From the NCBI GenBank assembly GCA_016717655.1, contig JADKFC010000016.1:1-64000 (forward strand): a stretch of DNA of 64,000 bases, in the 5' to 3' direction. This document shows positions 41,226 through 50,459 of this stretch, in pieces. Both the position numbers and the translations under genes were made by a program. Under the pieces are notes generated by a model. The model searched no databases. It was not told the origin of the DNA and saw only the letters and a list, made by a program, of their open reading frames with translations. Origin of the DNA: Saprospiraceae bacterium (GTDB lineage: Bacteria; Bacteroidota; Bacteroidia; Chitinophagales; Saprospiraceae). Position 1 is the stretch's first letter. Each line of letters starts with the position of its first letter.

Positions 41226-41759
41226 TTAACCTAAAACCTCAAAATCATCTCCATACCAGGAAGCATACATGTTGTAATTTCCAGCTATCCGCATGATCTC
41301 ACCTTTTATGAGCTCTTCAGATATGTCTTTAATTTTTTTTGCAGGTACACCACCATAAATGACCCCACTTTCCACAATGGTGTTTTCCAATACCACTGCT
41401 CCCGCAGCAATAATGGTATTACTGCCTATAACTACCCCATCCATAATAATGGCCCCCATGCCAATCAATACATTGTCATGAATGGTGCAGCCATGAACAA
41501 TGGCATTGTGTCCGATCGATACGTGGTTGCCAATTGTAGTGGCATGTTTTTGATAGGTGCAGTGAATGGTTGCCCCATCCTGAACATTGACATAGTCGCC
41601 TAAAATAATAGAATTAACATCACCCCTGACAACACAGTTAAACCAGAAGCTGCAAGCCTCGCCGGTGGTAACCTGCCCGGTTATAGTGGCATTGGGTGCC
41701 AGCTTGTTTTCTTTACCAAATTGTGGATAAACACCTGAAACAGGCAATATAAAAGCCAT
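41226..41759 (-). CDS. Gamma-class carbonic anhydrase-like left-handed beta-helix protein
   Basis: A 177-residue hexapeptide-repeat protein of the YrdA/PaaY/gamma-carbonic anhydrase family. Zinc-ligand histidines are seen in DGATIHCTY, HVSIGHNAIVHGC and neighbouring turns. The repeats run from NATITGQVTTGE to GVVIGSNTIIAAGAVV. The open frame extends to 41876, but the upstream part ([10 protein letters not shown]) overlaps the divergent gene and is not family-like. ATG 41759 (MAFILPV) is chosen and lies 12 bp after a perfect -7 element. Acts on CO2/bicarbonate or is an acyl-CoA-linked homologue; undecided. Confidence 0.88.
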   Translation of the reverse strand: MAFILPVSGVYPQFGKENKLAPNATITGQVTTGEACSFWFNCVVRGDVNSIILGDYVNVQDGATIHCTYQKHATTIGNHVSIGHNAIVHGCTIHDNVLIGMGAIIMDGVVIGSNTIIAAGAVVLENTIVESGVIYGGVPAKKIKDISEELIKGEIMRIAGNYNMYASWYGDDFEVLG

Positions 41760-41771
41760 CTTTTTTTGGAA

Positions 41772-41799
41772 CAAAGATAAGTCATATTGCTTACCTTTG
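41772..41799. promoter_or_regulatory. Divergent -7 promoter elements between carbonic anhydrase-like gene and galactanase
   Basis: Minus strand TATCTTTG (41779 to 41772) and plus strand TACCTTTG (41792-41799) both match TAnnTTTG exactly, only 12 bp apart and facing outward. Start codons are 12 and 19 bp downstream. RNA polymerases using the two would occlude each other, so the genes may be expressed in alternation. Confidence 0.55.
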
Positions 41800-41818
41800 G
41801 GTACTAAACCATAGGGGT

Positions 41819-43183
41819 ATGCTTTGCAGAATTTTAATTCTATTACTGATTTCCAACTATCTGGTGGGTCAGACATTTTACAGGGGAGCCGATCTTTCCT
41901 ATGTCAATGAAATGCAGGATTGCGGCGTGGTTTACAAAAAAGAAAGTAAAGCCATTGATCCTTATGCCCTTTTTGCACAAGAGGGCTGCCAGCTTGTAAG
42001 GCTAAGACTGTGGCACAATCCATCGTGGTATTCAACCATCAATCAGGGAAAAATATACAGCAACACCCAGGATGTAAGCAAAAGTATAAGCAGGGCAAAG
42101 CAGGAGGGCATGAAAGTGTTATTGGATTTTCACCTATCAGATAATTGGGCGGATCCTTCAAAACAGCTAGTGCCTGCAGCTTGGGCGCCTGTGGTTAACA
42201 ATACCAATGTGCTGAAGGATTCTGTCTACAACTACGTTTATAAAACCTTAATGGATCTGGATGCACAAGGTTTGCTTCCTGATATGGTGCAGGTAGGAAA
42301 CGAGACCAATCGAGGCATTGTTCTATCAGCTGAAGACAATGCCAAGTTTACCTTAGAATGGCCCAGAAATGCTATCCTTTTTAACGCTGGACTAAAAGCA
42401 GTCAGGGATGCTGCCCAACATAGCCAAAAAGATATTATTTCCATCATTCACCTTGCCGATCCATCTGAAGCTGGATGGCTGGCAGAGGCATTTACCAAAA
42501 ATGGTGTTACTGATTATGATGCTATTGGCCTTTCTTACTATTGGGCGTGGCATAAACCTAAAACCATCCAGGACGCCGCCCAGGCTATTAAATCCCTCAA
42601 ACAAAAGTACAATAAAGAGGTCATCATATTAGAAACAGGATACATTTGGACCCTGGCCTCCAATGATCAGGCCAATAATATTATTAATGAGGTCCACCCT
42701 TCTTATGCCCCTCCATCTGTCAATGCACAATACCGATGGCTCAAGGATTTGACCGAAGCGGCAGAACAAGCAGGTGGTATGGGCGTATTGTATTGGGAAC
42801 CCGCCTGGGTGAGCTCAACTTGCAATACCCAATGGGGTAAGGGATCACACCAGGAGAATGCAACTTTTTTTGATTTTAATACCAATGCACAGGAAGATGG
42901 TGGATTCAAATGGTTGCGCGACGGTAAAATCACCCAAACATCGGATGAATCGGCTGATGATTTCATGCAGTTTGACAGCCTAACAAAATCGATTCGCTTT
43001 GCACAGGCTGTTGTCGGCCGTTTAGCCGTTCATGGTGTGGATGGTAAGTTGTTATTTCAGATTGATTTAAAAGGCGAAGATGCCATCCAACTTCCAGCGG
43101 CAATTCACGGGCTTTGTATAATAAGTGTTCAATCAGAAAAAATAGGGCCTACGCCCAAATCAATTACCCTATACCTACCCTAG
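41819..43183 (+). CDS. Arabinogalactan endo-beta-1,4-galactanase (GH53)
   Basis: A 454-residue secreted glycoside hydrolase with a signal peptide ([14 protein letters not shown]). The GH53 pattern is clear: [41 protein letters not shown]. The acid/base glutamate is in [11 protein letters not shown] and the nucleophile in [10 protein letters not shown]. The last 80 residues form a short beta domain that may be a weak T9SS-like sorting region ([20 protein letters not shown]). Cuts beta-1,4-galactan. The next gene starts 1 bp later. Confidence 0.93.
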   Translation: MLCRILILLLISNYLVGQTFYRGADLSYVNEMQDCGVVYKKESKAIDPYALFAQEGCQLVRLRLWHNPSWYSTINQGKIYSNTQDVSKSISRAKQEGMKVLLDFHLSDNWADPSKQLVPAAWAPVVNNTNVLKDSVYNYVYKTLMDLDAQGLLPDMVQVGNETNRGIVLSAEDNAKFTLEWPRNAILFNAGLKAVRDAAQHSQKDIISIIHLADPSEAGWLAEAFTKNGVTDYDAIGLSYYWAWHKPKTIQDAAQAIKSLKQKYNKEVIILETGYIWTLASNDQANNIINEVHPSYAPPSVNAQYRWLKDLTEAAEQAGGMGVLYWEPAWVSSTCNTQWGKGSHQENATFFDFNTNAQEDGGFKWLRDGKITQTSDESADDFMQFDSLTKSIRFAQAVVGRLAVHGVDGKLLFQIDLKGEDAIQLPAAIHGLCIISVQSEKIGPTPKSITLYLP

Positions 43184-43184
43184 C

Positions 43185-44421
43185 ATGAATTCAGGAAAAA
43201 CTCCTGCAGTTGGTTTTATATTTATAACCCTGCTGATTGATGTTATTGGATTTGGCATCATCATCCCTGTCTTGCCAAAACTATTGGCGGAAATGAACCA
43301 CATTTCCATCAACGAGGCCAGTAAGTATGGTGGTTATCTTACTGTTTTCATTTGCCTTCGCTCAATTTCTTTTTTCGCCGGTGATGGGTAATCTCAGCGA
43401 TCAATATGGACGAAGGCCTGTGCTGTTGTTTTCTTTGCTGGGCTTTGGCATCGACTACCTTATTCTTGCCTTTGCATCCAATTATTCATGGTTGTTGGCA
43501 GGCAGGATCATTGCCGGTATTACCGGGGCCAGTTTTACAACGGCAGCGGCCTACATTGCAGATGTAAGTACCCCGGAAAACAGGTCAAAAAACTATGGTA
43601 TGATTGGAGCTGCTTTTGGCCTGGGCTTTGTAATAGGTCCACTCATGGGCGGACTGTTGGGCCAGTTAAGTCTCAAGGCTCCTTTTTACGCTGCGGCAAT
43701 TTTATCGTTTTTGAATCTGAGTTACGGATACTTTGTTTTACCTGAATCACTATCCCCTGAGCTGAGAAGACCCTTTAGTTGGAAAAGAGCCAATCCGCTG
43801 GGTACCCTCAGACAATTGGGACGATACAAACAAATAGCGTGGTTGTTGGTAGCCTATTTTATGTTGTATTTGGGGTCCCATGCAGTTCAAAGCACCTGGA
43901 ATTATTTTACAATGTATCATTTCAAGTGGAATGAAGCCATGGTTGGTTTTTCATTGGCTTTGGTGGGCGTACTGGCGGGTGTTGTCCAGGCTGGATTAGC
44001 CCAAAGGGCTGCCAACACTTTGGGCATTGGTAAAAGTGTGTATTTGGGTTTTGCCATGTATACCATCGGCATGTTTTTATTCGCCTTTGCCAATGCAAGC
44101 TGGATGATGTATGTATTCCTAATCCCCTATTGTTTCGGTGGAATTGCCATGCCCAATTTACAGTCACTCATGGTAGGCAAGGTACCTGCCAACGAACAAG
44201 GGGAGCTGCATGGAGGACTGACCAGCTTAATGAGTGTAACCACCATCATTGGTCCCATGCTGATGACTCACATTTTTTATACATTTACCAGGTCTGATGC
44301 TCCCATTGTCTTTCCCGGAGCCGCCTTTTTCCTGGGTGGCCTATTCATGTTTATCAGCTTTATCATTACCTTTTATTTATTAAAAAACTACGACTCTCAG
44401 AATGAAAGCCCTGGTATTTGA
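43185..44421 (+). CDS. Major facilitator superfamily transporter (TetA-like branch), frameshifted
   Basis: Twelve-segment inner membrane transporter. The N-terminus ([21 protein letters not shown]) and motif A ([16 protein letters not shown]) are typical of TCR/TetA-type drug:H+ antiporters. The frame breaks near 43335-43350: the first piece ends at a false stop at 43391, and the second frame supplies [21 protein letters not shown] and the rest. A net one-base insertion (or two-base loss) explains it. Being next to a galactanase might suggest sugar import, but the sequence resembles efflux pumps, so neither role is asserted. It overlaps the next gene by 20 bp. Confidence 0.88.
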
Positions 44422-45367
44422 AAATATCCATACCCTACCTAATTATACAGACATAGAAATAAGTCCAAAAGAAAATGAGGTAGAGGTAAACATTTCAGCA
44501 GCTGCACTAAATCACAGAGACATTTGGATTACCAAAGGTCTCTATCCGGGATTGGTGCCGGGCACCATTATGGGTGCTGATGGAATGGGATGGTACCTGG
44601 GTAAACGCGTGGTCATTAACCCAGGTTTAGATTGGGGGCACAATGAAAGATATCAATCTAAAAAATTCAGGGTATTGGGCGTGCCCGACCACGGCACCTT
44701 TGCTGAAAAGATATGCATACCCCAATCTTATATCTACGATGCTCCTGATCATTTGACGAATGAAGAAGTAGCCGCACTACCGGTTGCAGGTGTTACGGCT
44801 TACCGGACACTATTTACCAGAGCTCAATTGATGCAGGGTGAACATGTGCTGGTTACAGGCCTCGGAGGTGGGGTGGCTCTGATGGCTGCCCTGATGGCGA
44901 AGGCCCATGGAGCAAAGGTATTTTTCACTACTGGAAGCAATGAAAAATTGCAAAAAGGATTGCAGTTGGGCTTTGATGGTGGCATCAATTATAAAGAAGA
45001 GAACAGCATAGAAAAAATGGCAGAACAATGCGGCCACATTGATGTGATCATCGATTCCACTGCCGGTGAAGGCCTCAATACATTGATGAAACTTTGCACC
45101 TTTGGTAGTCGGATTGTTTTGTATGGAGGTAGTTTGGGTAAAATCAACGGCATCAATCCACAGCCCTTGTTTTGGAAACAAATGGACATCATGGGCTCCA
45201 GCATGGGCTCTCCTTCCGATTTTCAGGCCATGCTTGATTTTGTAGCCAAACACCGGTTACATCCTATCGTAGATAGCATTTACTCAATAGAAGCCTTTGG
45301 TAAAGCATTTTCCAGAATGGAAGAAGGAAGCCAGATGGGTAAAATTGTTCTAAGCCTTCCGCAGTAG
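44402..45367 (+). CDS. Zinc-type medium-chain dehydrogenase/quinone oxidoreductase (MDR)
   Basis: A 321-residue MDR protein. N-terminal GroES-like fold (ISAAALNHRDIWITKGLYPG, GADGMGWYLGKRV), then a Rossmann domain with VTGLGGGVALMAALMAK and the loop TTGSNEKLQ. Zinc ligands of the alcohol dehydrogenases are not clearly present, so it is closer to the quinone oxidoreductase or crotonyl-CoA reductase-like branch. Starts inside the MFS gene and ends with a TAGTG overlap to the phosphoesterase. Substrate unknown. Confidence 0.88.
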   Translation: MKALVFENIHTLPNYTDIEISPKENEVEVNISAAALNHRDIWITKGLYPGLVPGTIMGADGMGWYLGKRVVINPGLDWGHNERYQSKKFRVLGVPDHGTFAEKICIPQSYIYDAPDHLTNEEVAALPVAGVTAYRTLFTRAQLMQGEHVLVTGLGGGVALMAALMAKAHGAKVFFTTGSNEKLQKGLQLGFDGGINYKEENSIEKMAEQCGHIDVIIDSTAGEGLNTLMKLCTFGSRIVLYGGSLGKINGINPQPLFWKQMDIMGSSMGSPSDFQAMLDFVAKHRLHPIVDSIYSIEAFGKAFSRMEEGSQMGKIVLSLPQ

Positions 45368-45891
45368 TGAAAAAGATAGTTCTTATTTCAGACAACCATG
45401 GCTATGAGGCAACCGAATTATTGCCCTTTGTAAAAGAAGCTGATGAGATTTGGCATGCAGGCGATATTGGGAGTTTGAATTCAATAAAGATGTTTGAAAA
45501 AAACAAACCCTTCAAAGCAGTTTATGGCAATATAGATGATGCTGACACAAGAATGACATACCCCCTGCGCTTGAGCTTTGAGTGCGAGGGTCTCAAAATT
45601 CTGATTACCCATATAGGGGGCTACCCCGGAAAATATCCGGCATCGATAAAAAAATGGATCCTGGATGAAAGAGCAGATGTTTTTATCTGCGGACATTCTC
45701 ATATTTGTAAAGTGATGTACGACTCCAAACTCAATCACTGGCATTTCAATCCCGGCTCTTACGGTCACCATGGCTTCCATCATATCAGAACTGCTCTCAG
45801 CTTCACCATAGATGGTAAAAAAATTTCAGACCTTTCTGTCATTGAATTGGGTAAAAGAGGTCGTGAGACCAATGAAATGACAATAAAATGA
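45367..45891 (+). CDS. YfcE/MJ0936-type metallophosphoesterase
   Basis: A 174-residue calcineurin-like phosphodiesterase. The metal-binding motifs are ISDNHGY, WHAGDIGS, YGNIDD, ITHIGGYPG and CGHSHICK, in the order expected for the YfcE/Vps29 branch. It starts with GTG at 45367, sharing bases with the MDR stop. The natural substrate is not known. A 16-bp inverted repeat begins within its stop codon. Confidence 0.9.
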   Translation: MKKIVLISDNHGYEATELLPFVKEADEIWHAGDIGSLNSIKMFEKNKPFKAVYGNIDDADTRMTYPLRLSFECEGLKILITHIGGYPGKYPASIKKWILDERADVFICGHSHICKVMYDSKLNHWHFNPGSYGHHGFHHIRTALSFTIDGKKISDLSVIELGKRGRETNEMTIK

Positions 45892-45905
45892 CTTTTCTAA
45901 AAGTC
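45890..45905 (+). promoter_or_regulatory. Inverted repeat upstream of hemE
   Basis: GACTTTT-CT-AAAAGTC is a perfect 7-bp inverted repeat around a two-base centre, starting within the phosphoesterase stop codon and ending 8 bp before the hemE -7 element. The spacing suits an operator rather than a terminator, since no T run follows. Confidence 0.4.
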
Positions 45906-45913
45906 GATAAGGT

Positions 45914-45921
45914 TATCTTTG
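45914..45921 (+). promoter_or_regulatory. -7 promoter element for hemE
   Basis: TATCTTTG matches TAnnTTTG exactly and ends 16 bp before the hemE ATG, so the leader would be very short. Confidence 0.5.
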
Positions 45922-45937
45922 CCCATTAAATTTTTAT

Positions 45938-46972
45938 ATGGCATTGCATAACGATTTGTTATTAAGGGTTTTAAGAGGTGAAAAGGTAGAAAGACCTCCC
46001 ATTTGGCTGATGCGACAAGCCGGCCGAATTCTGCCGGAATACAGAGCTGTCCGCGAAAGACTCAGTGGATTTATTGAGTTGGTACAAAGCCCTGATTTGG
46101 TAGCAGAAGTGACCTTACAACCGGTGGATGCCCTTGATGTGGATGCAGCTATATTGTTTTCAGATATTTTAGTGGTTCCAGAAGCAATGGGACTGCCATA
46201 TGAAATGGTTGAGGCCCGAGGTCCATGGTTTCCTAAAACCATTGAAACCATGGCAGATGTTGATTCCCTTATCAGTGGAGACAATGCAGCTGAACGATTG
46301 GGATATGTATATGACGGCATTCATAAGACCCTAACCGCATTAAACCAAAGAGTGCCTCTGATTGGCTTTTCAGGAGCCCCATTTACCCTGTTTTGTTATA
46401 TGGTTGAAGGCAAAGGGAGCAAGACCTTTTCGAAAGCCAAAAAAATGCTTTATACAAGACCAGACATCGCTCACAAACTATTGCAAAAAATAACAGACAC
46501 CATCATTGCCTACTTAAGACAAAAAATCAAATCAGGGGTCAATGTTGTTCAGATATTTGACTCCTGGGCAGGTGTATTGGACAGCGCCAGTTATGATCGC
46601 TTTTCAATTCCCTATTTGCGACAGATCAATGAAGCATTAAAAGACAGTTGTCCCGTAATATTATTCCCAAAAGGGGCCTGGTTTAGTTTGCAGGCTTTGC
46701 ATGATATCGGCAGCTCAGGTTTAGGTATCGATTGGAATATTGATGCTGCTTATGCACGCACCATCACAGGTCCTTATAAAGTGCTGCAGGGAAATCTTGA
46801 CCCTTGTGTCTTGTATGCCAATGAAGATACCATCAGCCAGGAAGCCAATCGCATGTGCAATGACTTTGGACCCTGCCACATTGCCAATTTAGGTCATGGC
46901 GTATATCCTGACACACCTCTGGAAAATGTAAAACACTTTGTCAATAGCGTTAAAAGGTTTAGGTATTCGTGA
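45938..46972 (+). CDS. hemE: Uroporphyrinogen decarboxylase
   Basis: Decarboxylates uroporphyrinogen III to coproporphyrinogen III in heme synthesis. 344 residues, intact frame. Signatures are PIWLMRQAGRILPEYR near the N-terminus, ALDVDAAILFSDILVVPEAMG, GFSGAPFTLFCYMVEG and VQIFDSWAGVL. Its own -7 element is close upstream, so it can be transcribed apart from the phosphoesterase. No other heme gene is in the window. Confidence 0.97.
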   Translation: MALHNDLLLRVLRGEKVERPPIWLMRQAGRILPEYRAVRERLSGFIELVQSPDLVAEVTLQPVDALDVDAAILFSDILVVPEAMGLPYEMVEARGPWFPKTIETMADVDSLISGDNAAERLGYVYDGIHKTLTALNQRVPLIGFSGAPFTLFCYMVEGKGSKTFSKAKKMLYTRPDIAHKLLQKITDTIIAYLRQKIKSGVNVVQIFDSWAGVLDSASYDRFSIPYLRQINEALKDSCPVILFPKGAWFSLQALHDIGSSGLGIDWNIDAAYARTITGPYKVLQGNLDPCVLYANEDTISQEANRMCNDFGPCHIANLGHGVYPDTPLENVKHFVNSVKRFRYS

Positions 46973-47070
46973 ATGCCTTAGAAATTACCCAAATGTGAGT
47001 TCACAGGAAGCGGTTTAATTTTAATATTAAAAAAAATTATAATCCGTAAACATATTAGACAATTTCTATA

Positions 47071-47078
47071 TATATTTG
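47071..47078 (+). promoter_or_regulatory. -7 promoter element for the Cro/S24 regulator
   Basis: TATATTTG matches TAnnTTTG exactly and ends 27 bp before ATG 47106. The upstream 60 bp are strongly AT-rich. Confidence 0.5.
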
Positions 47079-47105
47079 CCTGATGAACCAACACACGCCG
47101 GATTA

Positions 47106-47804
47106 ATGAATATTGAAAGCATATCCAAAAGATTTGCCGAAGTAGTGCAATTACTTGATAGTAAGGGCGTTATTAAGTCAATTAGTCAATTGGCAGATAC
47201 ACTTGACACCCATAAACAATCATTAAGTGAGATTTTAAAGGGTAAAAGAAACCTTACCATGGAACTGGCCAGTAAGATCTGTGACATTTATAGTGTCAAT
47301 CCTGCCTATCTCTTATTAGGTACTCAACCAAAATTCAATTCTCCTGAATCTGTCGGTAAAAGAAATAACATTTCTTATGTCCCTGTAAAGGTGCAGGCAG
47401 GATATGGAGAACAACTGGACAATCCAATATTTGAAGCTGATCTTGAAAAATTTAGCCTTCCAGGCTCGCACCACCAGGATGACGATTACAGGTGTTTTGA
47501 GGTAGAAGGAGATAGTATGTTTCCCGCTTACCAAAATGGAGACAAGGTGATTTGTTCCTCTCTACCGACGATCTACCTCTCTCAGGCCATTCGTGACTAT
47601 ATGGTTTATGTAATAGTAACAGAAAACTCTTTGCTGTTAAAAAGAATTGTAAACAGAATCAAAACAGATCAGTGCTTAGAACTTATTTCTGACAATGATT
47701 TATTTGCGCCAAAACTCCTACCGATCCAAGATGTATTAGAAGTATGGAAGGTAGAGAGCTTAATTACAAGCCGCAACTTTCCTCACCGTAAAGAAGCTTC
47801 CTAA
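47106..47804 (+). CDS. Helix-turn-helix regulator with S24/LexA-type peptidase domain
   Basis: About 232 residues. Residues 1-70 form an XRE-type DNA-binding domain (LADTLDTHKQSLSEILKGKRNLT). The C-terminal half is an S24 domain with the catalytic serine in FEVEGDSMFPAYQNGDKVI and the lysine in SLLLKRIVN, so self-cleavage of the LexA/CI kind is possible. The open frame extends to 47076 with a TTG, but ATG 47106 (MNIESISKRF) is preferred. The gene stands alone with no phage genes around, so a prophage repressor role is unlikely; it may be a stress or LexA-like regulator. Confidence 0.87.
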   Translation: MNIESISKRFAEVVQLLDSKGVIKSISQLADTLDTHKQSLSEILKGKRNLTMELASKICDIYSVNPAYLLLGTQPKFNSPESVGKRNNISYVPVKVQAGYGEQLDNPIFEADLEKFSLPGSHHQDDDYRCFEVEGDSMFPAYQNGDKVICSSLPTIYLSQAIRDYMVYVIVTENSLLLKRIVNRIKTDQCLELISDNDLFAPKLLPIQDVLEVWKVESLITSRNFPHRKEAS

Positions 47805-47813
47805 AATCTTTTA

Positions 47814-49230
47814 TCAGAGCGTAGCCGCCAAAGCTGCTGCTGAATTTGCTGCCTCTTTCAACTGATTCATATAGGCATCTTTTGAAAAATACCTGGGTAC
47901 AAAAGAAGTATCAAACTTACCGGTGACAAAGGCTTCGTGATTCATAACAAAGTTTCCGAAATCAAGCGTTGTTTCAATGCCATCTATGTCGTAGTGTTGA
48001 ATGGCCCACTTCATCTTTTCAATGGCTGCTCTTCTGGTAGCACCATACGTAGTAAGTTTTGCCAACATTGGATCGTAATACATAGGTATTTCCATGCCTT
48101 CGCGGAAGCCATCATCTACCCTTACCCCTTCTCCTACTGGAGGACGGTAGGTATGGAGCACATTGATGCTGGGTAAAAAATTATTGAAAGGGTCTTCGGC
48201 ATAAACCCTTAGTTCCATGGCATGCCCGGTTATGTGTAAATCTTCCTGTTTAAATGGTAACAATTCTCCCATGGCCACCGTTACTTGTTGTTCAACCAGA
48301 TCAACGCCCGTGATCATTTCAGTAACCGGGTGTTCAACCTGCAACCTGGTATTCATCTCCAAAAAATAAAAATTCAGGTGTTTGTCAACCAAAAACTCCA
48401 CAGTACCTGCCCCAATATAATTACAAGCTTTAGCAACATTAACTGCCGCGTCACCCATTTTTTTGCGCAATTCGGGGCTTAAAACACTGCTAGGGGCTTC
48501 TTCCACTACTTTTTGATGTCTACGCTGGATGCTGCATTCTCTTTCAAATAGATGGACTACGTTGCCATGTTTATCTGCCATAATCTGAAACTCAATGTGT
48601 CTTGGTTCCTCCACATATTTTTCTATGAAGACTGATGAATCTCCAAATGCAGACAAGGCCTCACCCATAGCCATTTGCAGCTGCTCTTTCATTTCTGATG
48701 CATTGTTGACAAGTCGCATCCCTTTCCCGCCGCCTCCGGCAGATGCTTTTATTAAAACAGGGTAACCTATGCCCTCAGCAATTTTTTCGCATTCTGAAGC
48801 GTCTGTTAACGCATAATCGGTACCCCGGAACCAGCGGAATATCAAAGGCTTTGACGGCATCTTTGGCTGCCAGCTTGCTGCCCATTATTTCCATGGAATA
48901 CGCAGATGGTCCTATCAATAAAATGTTGTTCTTTTCAAGATTGGCAGCAAAAACAGGGTTTTCACTCAAAAAGCCGTATCCAGGGTGAATTGCGTCAACA
49001 TTCAATCTTTTTGCCACCTCTATTATTTTATCCTGCAACAGATAAGATTGATTAGAAGGTGGTGGACCAATACACACTGCTTCATCAGCCATGCCCACAA
49101 ACGGAGCGTTGTAATCTGCTTCGCTGTAGACAGCAACCGAAGCAATTCCCATTTTTTTTAGTGTTCTGAATACCCTACAGGCTATTTCACCTCGATTGGC
49201 TACGAGTACTTTATGGATTGGCTTTTGCAT
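47814..49230 (-). CDS. accC: Biotin carboxylase (acyl-CoA carboxylase subunit), frameshifted
   Basis: ATP-dependent carboxylation of biotin, first half-reaction of acetyl-CoA (or another acyl-CoA) carboxylase. The N-terminal fold begins KVLVANRGEIACRVFRTLKK, the ATP-grasp loop is SAGGGGKGMRLV, and EMNTRLQVEHPVTE follows. The frame breaks in a C4 run at plus 48823-48826. Removing one base restores DIPLVPGTDYALTDASECEK and joins both halves to about 471 codons. No biotin carrier (accB) lies beside it, so it may instead belong to a propionyl- or methylcrotonyl-CoA carboxylase. Convergent with the regulator gene, 9 bp apart. Confidence 0.9.
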
Positions 49231-49315
49231 ACTGGTCTTTATTTATGTGTAAAATTAAAAATAAGCGCAATGAAAACCTTGTGACAATGTAACTTTAATT
49301 TAAAATCTGCTAAAT

Positions 49316-50404
49316 ATGCATGTTTTATTATGTCCGGATAGTTTTAAAGAAAGTTTGAGTGCTCATGATTTTTGCAAATATGTCACAAGCTATATTAAGG
49401 AGTACCATCCAGATTGGCAGATAACATCGATACCAATGGCCGATGGAGGAGAAGGAAGCCTTGATGCTCTGCTACCCTATTTGATTACCCCGCGTTGGAA
49501 AAAGGTTACTACAGTAGATGCCCTACACAGACCGATGGAGGCAAAATACCTTATTAGTGATAATGTTGCCTATATAGAATTGGCAAAATCTTCTGGCCTA
49601 GCCTGGATCGAAAAAGATAAGAGAGACATAATGAAAGCCAACACATATGGCACAGGTATCCTAATTCAAGATGCCATTTCAGAAAAAGTCAAAGAGGTGA
49701 TCTTGTTTGCCGGGGGTAGCGCTACTGTTGATGGTGGCACAGGCATCATGCAAGCCCTTGGACTCTCCTTTTTTGATAAAAACAATCAAGCTATCTCCAA
49801 AGATGTCAATGCCCTACCCTTGGTGGCAAGCGTTAAAATTGATGGAAGCATAGTCCCTAAAGAGCTAAAATTTAAAATAATTTGTGATGTAAACAATCCA
49901 CTTTATGGACCTCATGGTGCTGCCCAAATTTATGGGCCTCAAAAAGGTGCAAGCCTGGAAGAAGTGAATATCCTTGATTCAGGCATGGCGTATCTAAGTA
50001 CCTTGCTTATTGAAAAAAGAATAAAAATTAGCCCAGAAAATCAGGGTATGGGAGCAGCCGGTGGCGTTGCACTGGCCACTGTCATAATGAGCCCTCAATT
50101 GATTCAAGGAGCCTCCTATTTTATCCAAAAAACCCAATTAGAGGGTCAAATGGCAAAAGCCGACCTGATAATTACAGGCGAAGGCAGATTGGATGATCAA
50201 AGCCTGATGGGTAAAATAACCGGCGAAGTAATAAAACTGTCAAAAAAAATGAGAAAAAAACTTGTTCTCATTTGTGGCACAAGCAACTCAGAAATCCATG
50301 ATACCACTATCATCAGAATGGACCAACTTTACATTTCAGGAGAAGATTCATTTTCAAAACCGGAAAAATTTATAAGATTGGCGTTACAACAGGTCGAAAA
50401 ATAA
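49316..50404 (+). CDS. Glycerate kinase (GlxK/GarK family)
   Basis: Phosphorylates glycerate, linking glyoxylate-derived glycerate to glycolysis. 362 residues, intact. Family features are LLCPDSFKESLSAHDF, MADGGEGSLDAL, LAKSSGLAWIEK, FAGGSATVDGGTG and ITGEGRLDDQSLMGK. Ends next to a strong hairpin shared with the minus-strand gene downstream. Confidence 0.95.
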   Translation: MHVLLCPDSFKESLSAHDFCKYVTSYIKEYHPDWQITSIPMADGGEGSLDALLPYLITPRWKKVTTVDALHRPMEAKYLISDNVAYIELAKSSGLAWIEKDKRDIMKANTYGTGILIQDAISEKVKEVILFAGGSATVDGGTGIMQALGLSFFDKNNQAISKDVNALPLVASVKIDGSIVPKELKFKIICDVNNPLYGPHGAAQIYGPQKGASLEEVNILDSGMAYLSTLLIEKRIKISPENQGMGAAGGVALATVIMSPQLIQGASYFIQKTQLEGQMAKADLIITGEGRLDDQSLMGKITGEVIKLSKKMRKKLVLICGTSNSEIHDTTIIRMDQLYISGEDSFSKPEKFIRLALQQVEK

Positions 50405-50406
50405 AA

Positions 50407-50435
50407 AAAGGGGACCTCTTTTGGAAGTCCCCTTT
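50407..50435. terminator. Bidirectional rho-independent terminator
   Basis: AAAGGGGAC (50407-50415) pairs perfectly with GTCCCCTTT (50427-50435) around an 11-base loop. On the minus strand it is followed by a T run from the A7 at 50403-50409, making a strong terminator for the giant surface protein/T9SS operon that ends at 50460. On the plus strand the tail is TTTATATT, weaker, ending glycerate kinase transcription 3 bp after its stop. Confidence 0.85.
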
Positions 50436-50459
50436 ATATTGTCAATCAATTAAAGTAGC

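Noticed and set aside
41760..41876. Longer N-terminus for the carbonic anhydrase-like protein
   Set aside because: The extra 39 residues overlap the galactanase signal peptide on the other strand and are not family-like.
43185..44421. Tetracycline resistance gene
   Set aside because: TetA-like motifs are shared by many MFS pumps, and sequence alone does not show drug specificity.
47106..47804. Prophage repressor marking a phage
   Set aside because: No integrase, structural or lysis genes in the window; flanks are hemE and accC.
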